Shown here: positions 63,594 to 64,000 of the stretch, piece after piece
Layout of the letters: every line of letters begins with the position of its first letter
How positions within the stretch are numbered: position 1 is the stretch's first letter
From: Negativicoccus succinicivorans
GTDB lineage: Bacteria > Bacillota > Negativicutes > Veillonellales > Negativicoccaceae
Assembly (NCBI RefSeq): GCF_014207605.1
Contig: NZ_JACHHI010000001.1
Span: 248,001 to 312,000, forward strand
Length of the DNA stretch: 64,000 nucleotides
Reading direction: 5' to 3'
Translations under genes and position numbers: made by a program
Notes under the pieces: model-generated
Seen by the model: only the letters and a program-made list of their open reading frames with translations
Databases searched by the model: none
What the model was told of the DNA's origin: nothing

Positions 63594-64000
63594 TTACATC
63601 ATGCCGCCCATGCCACCCATACCGCCCATGCCTGCCGGAGGCATTGCCGGCTGTTCCTGCGGTTCATCGGCAATCACTGCTTCTGTCGTTAAAACAAGAG
63701 CCGCGATGCTGGCCGCATTTTGCAGCGCCGAACGGGTGACTTTAGCCGGATCCACAATACCGGATTTGACCATGTCTTCATACTCTTCCGTCAACGCGTT
63801 GAAACCGATACCGGCACCGGCCGCTTTGACTTTATCTACTACAATCGAGCCTTCAAGACCCGCATTGTCTGCAATTTGACGAACCGGTTCTTCAATCGCG
63901 CGACGAACAAGCTGTACGCCCGTACGTACGTCGCCTTCGACATCCAATTGGTCCAATGCGCCCTGGATATCAAGGAACGTTGTGCCGCCGCCCGCAACGA
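63594..64000 (-). CDS. groL: Chaperonin GroEL, C-terminal part (partial)
   Basis: The last 134 codons or so of the 60 kDa chaperonin. Readable blocks are [43 protein letters not shown] and the flexible tail [12 protein letters not shown]. The upstream part, including a VAGGGTTFL segment, continues past the window edge. The terminator follows 16 bases after the stop. Confidence 0.97.
   Translation of the reverse strand, partial: VAGGGTTFLDIQGALDQLDVEGDVRTGVQLVRRAIEEPVRQIADNAGLEGSIVVDKVKAAGAGIGFNALTEEYEDMVKSGIVDPAKVTRSALQNAASIAALVLTTEAVIADEPQEQPAMPPAGMGGMGGMGGMM

Noticed and set aside
1..64000. tRNA genes, insertion sequences, prophage or attachment sites
   Set aside because: None recognised: no transposase or integrase reading, no terminal inverted repeats around genes, and no cloverleaf pattern was noticed by eye.

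Overview
The window reads as part of a low-to-mid-GC anaerobic diderm Firmicute of the Negativicutes type (Veillonellales/Selenomonadales-like); this is inferred from gene content, not from a database search. Firmicute traits are two T-box leaders (glyQS and valS), a sufCBDSU iron-sulfur operon, sbp/DUF881 genes beside ftsZ, and a mraZ-rsmH-ftsL-mur cluster. Outer-membrane traits are exbB-exbD-tonB and a periplasmic-type CbiK. MurE carries the DNPR motif of meso-diaminopimelate ligases. Most genes are on the minus strand; the plus-strand exceptions are nadE, the exported CbiK, the corrinoid-binding lipoprotein gene, and the TRIC/DUF4127 pair.

Layout. 1-7324 (minus): phoH-ybeY-cdd-era-hemolysin/CorC-recO, then a T-box-controlled glyQ-glyS; glyS runs off the left edge. 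7471-9063 (plus): nadE with a reduced amidase domain. 9086-14001 (minus): sufC-sufB-sufD-sufS-sufU. 14133-16621 (minus): lysC-lysA. 16758-26896 (minus): a tetrapyrrole and metal block in two parts. The upstream part is a radical SAM/SPASM enzyme, a ChlI-like and a ChlD-like AAA+ subunit; the downstream part is exbB-exbD-tonB-cbiK-cbiL-cbiA-cobO. 26897-27420 holds no intact gene and looks decayed. 27421-27744 encodes a stand-alone DnaA-N-like domain. 28036-30071 (plus): exported CbiK homologue and a B12/heme-type substrate-binding lipoprotein. 30108-38689 (minus): yajQ-cbiD-E-T-F-G-H-J-C followed by the ABC permease and ATPase. 38803-52295 (minus): a complete mur set (mraZ-rsmH-ftsL-murE-murF-mraY-murD-murG-murC-ddl-ftsQ-DUF881-sbp-ftsZ) with no ftsI, ftsW or ftsA. 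52533-56744 (minus): CoA-binding protein, gluQ and an M16C peptidase. 56869-59282 (plus): TRIC channel and DUF4127 protein. 59308-63260 (minus): T-box-controlled valS followed by folC. 63594-64000 (minus): the C-terminal end of groEL.

How the genes fit together. The two cobalamin clusters together encode the anaerobic, cobalt-early route from sirohydrochlorin (CbiK) through CbiL, H, F, G, D, J, T, E and C to cobyrinate a,c-diamide (CbiA) and corrinoid adenosylation (CobO). They sit with the energising complex for outer-membrane receptors (TonB/ExbBD) and an ABC importer, so corrinoid or heme synthesis and uptake are co-located. No CobN/BchH partner for the ChlI/ChlD pair and no TonB-dependent receptor lie in the window. 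The least explained parts are the radical SAM-ChlI-ChlD unit, the exported CbiK that has lost one metal-ligand histidine, the broken stretch at 26630-27200, and the division cluster without its usual FtsW/FtsI/FtsA genes.
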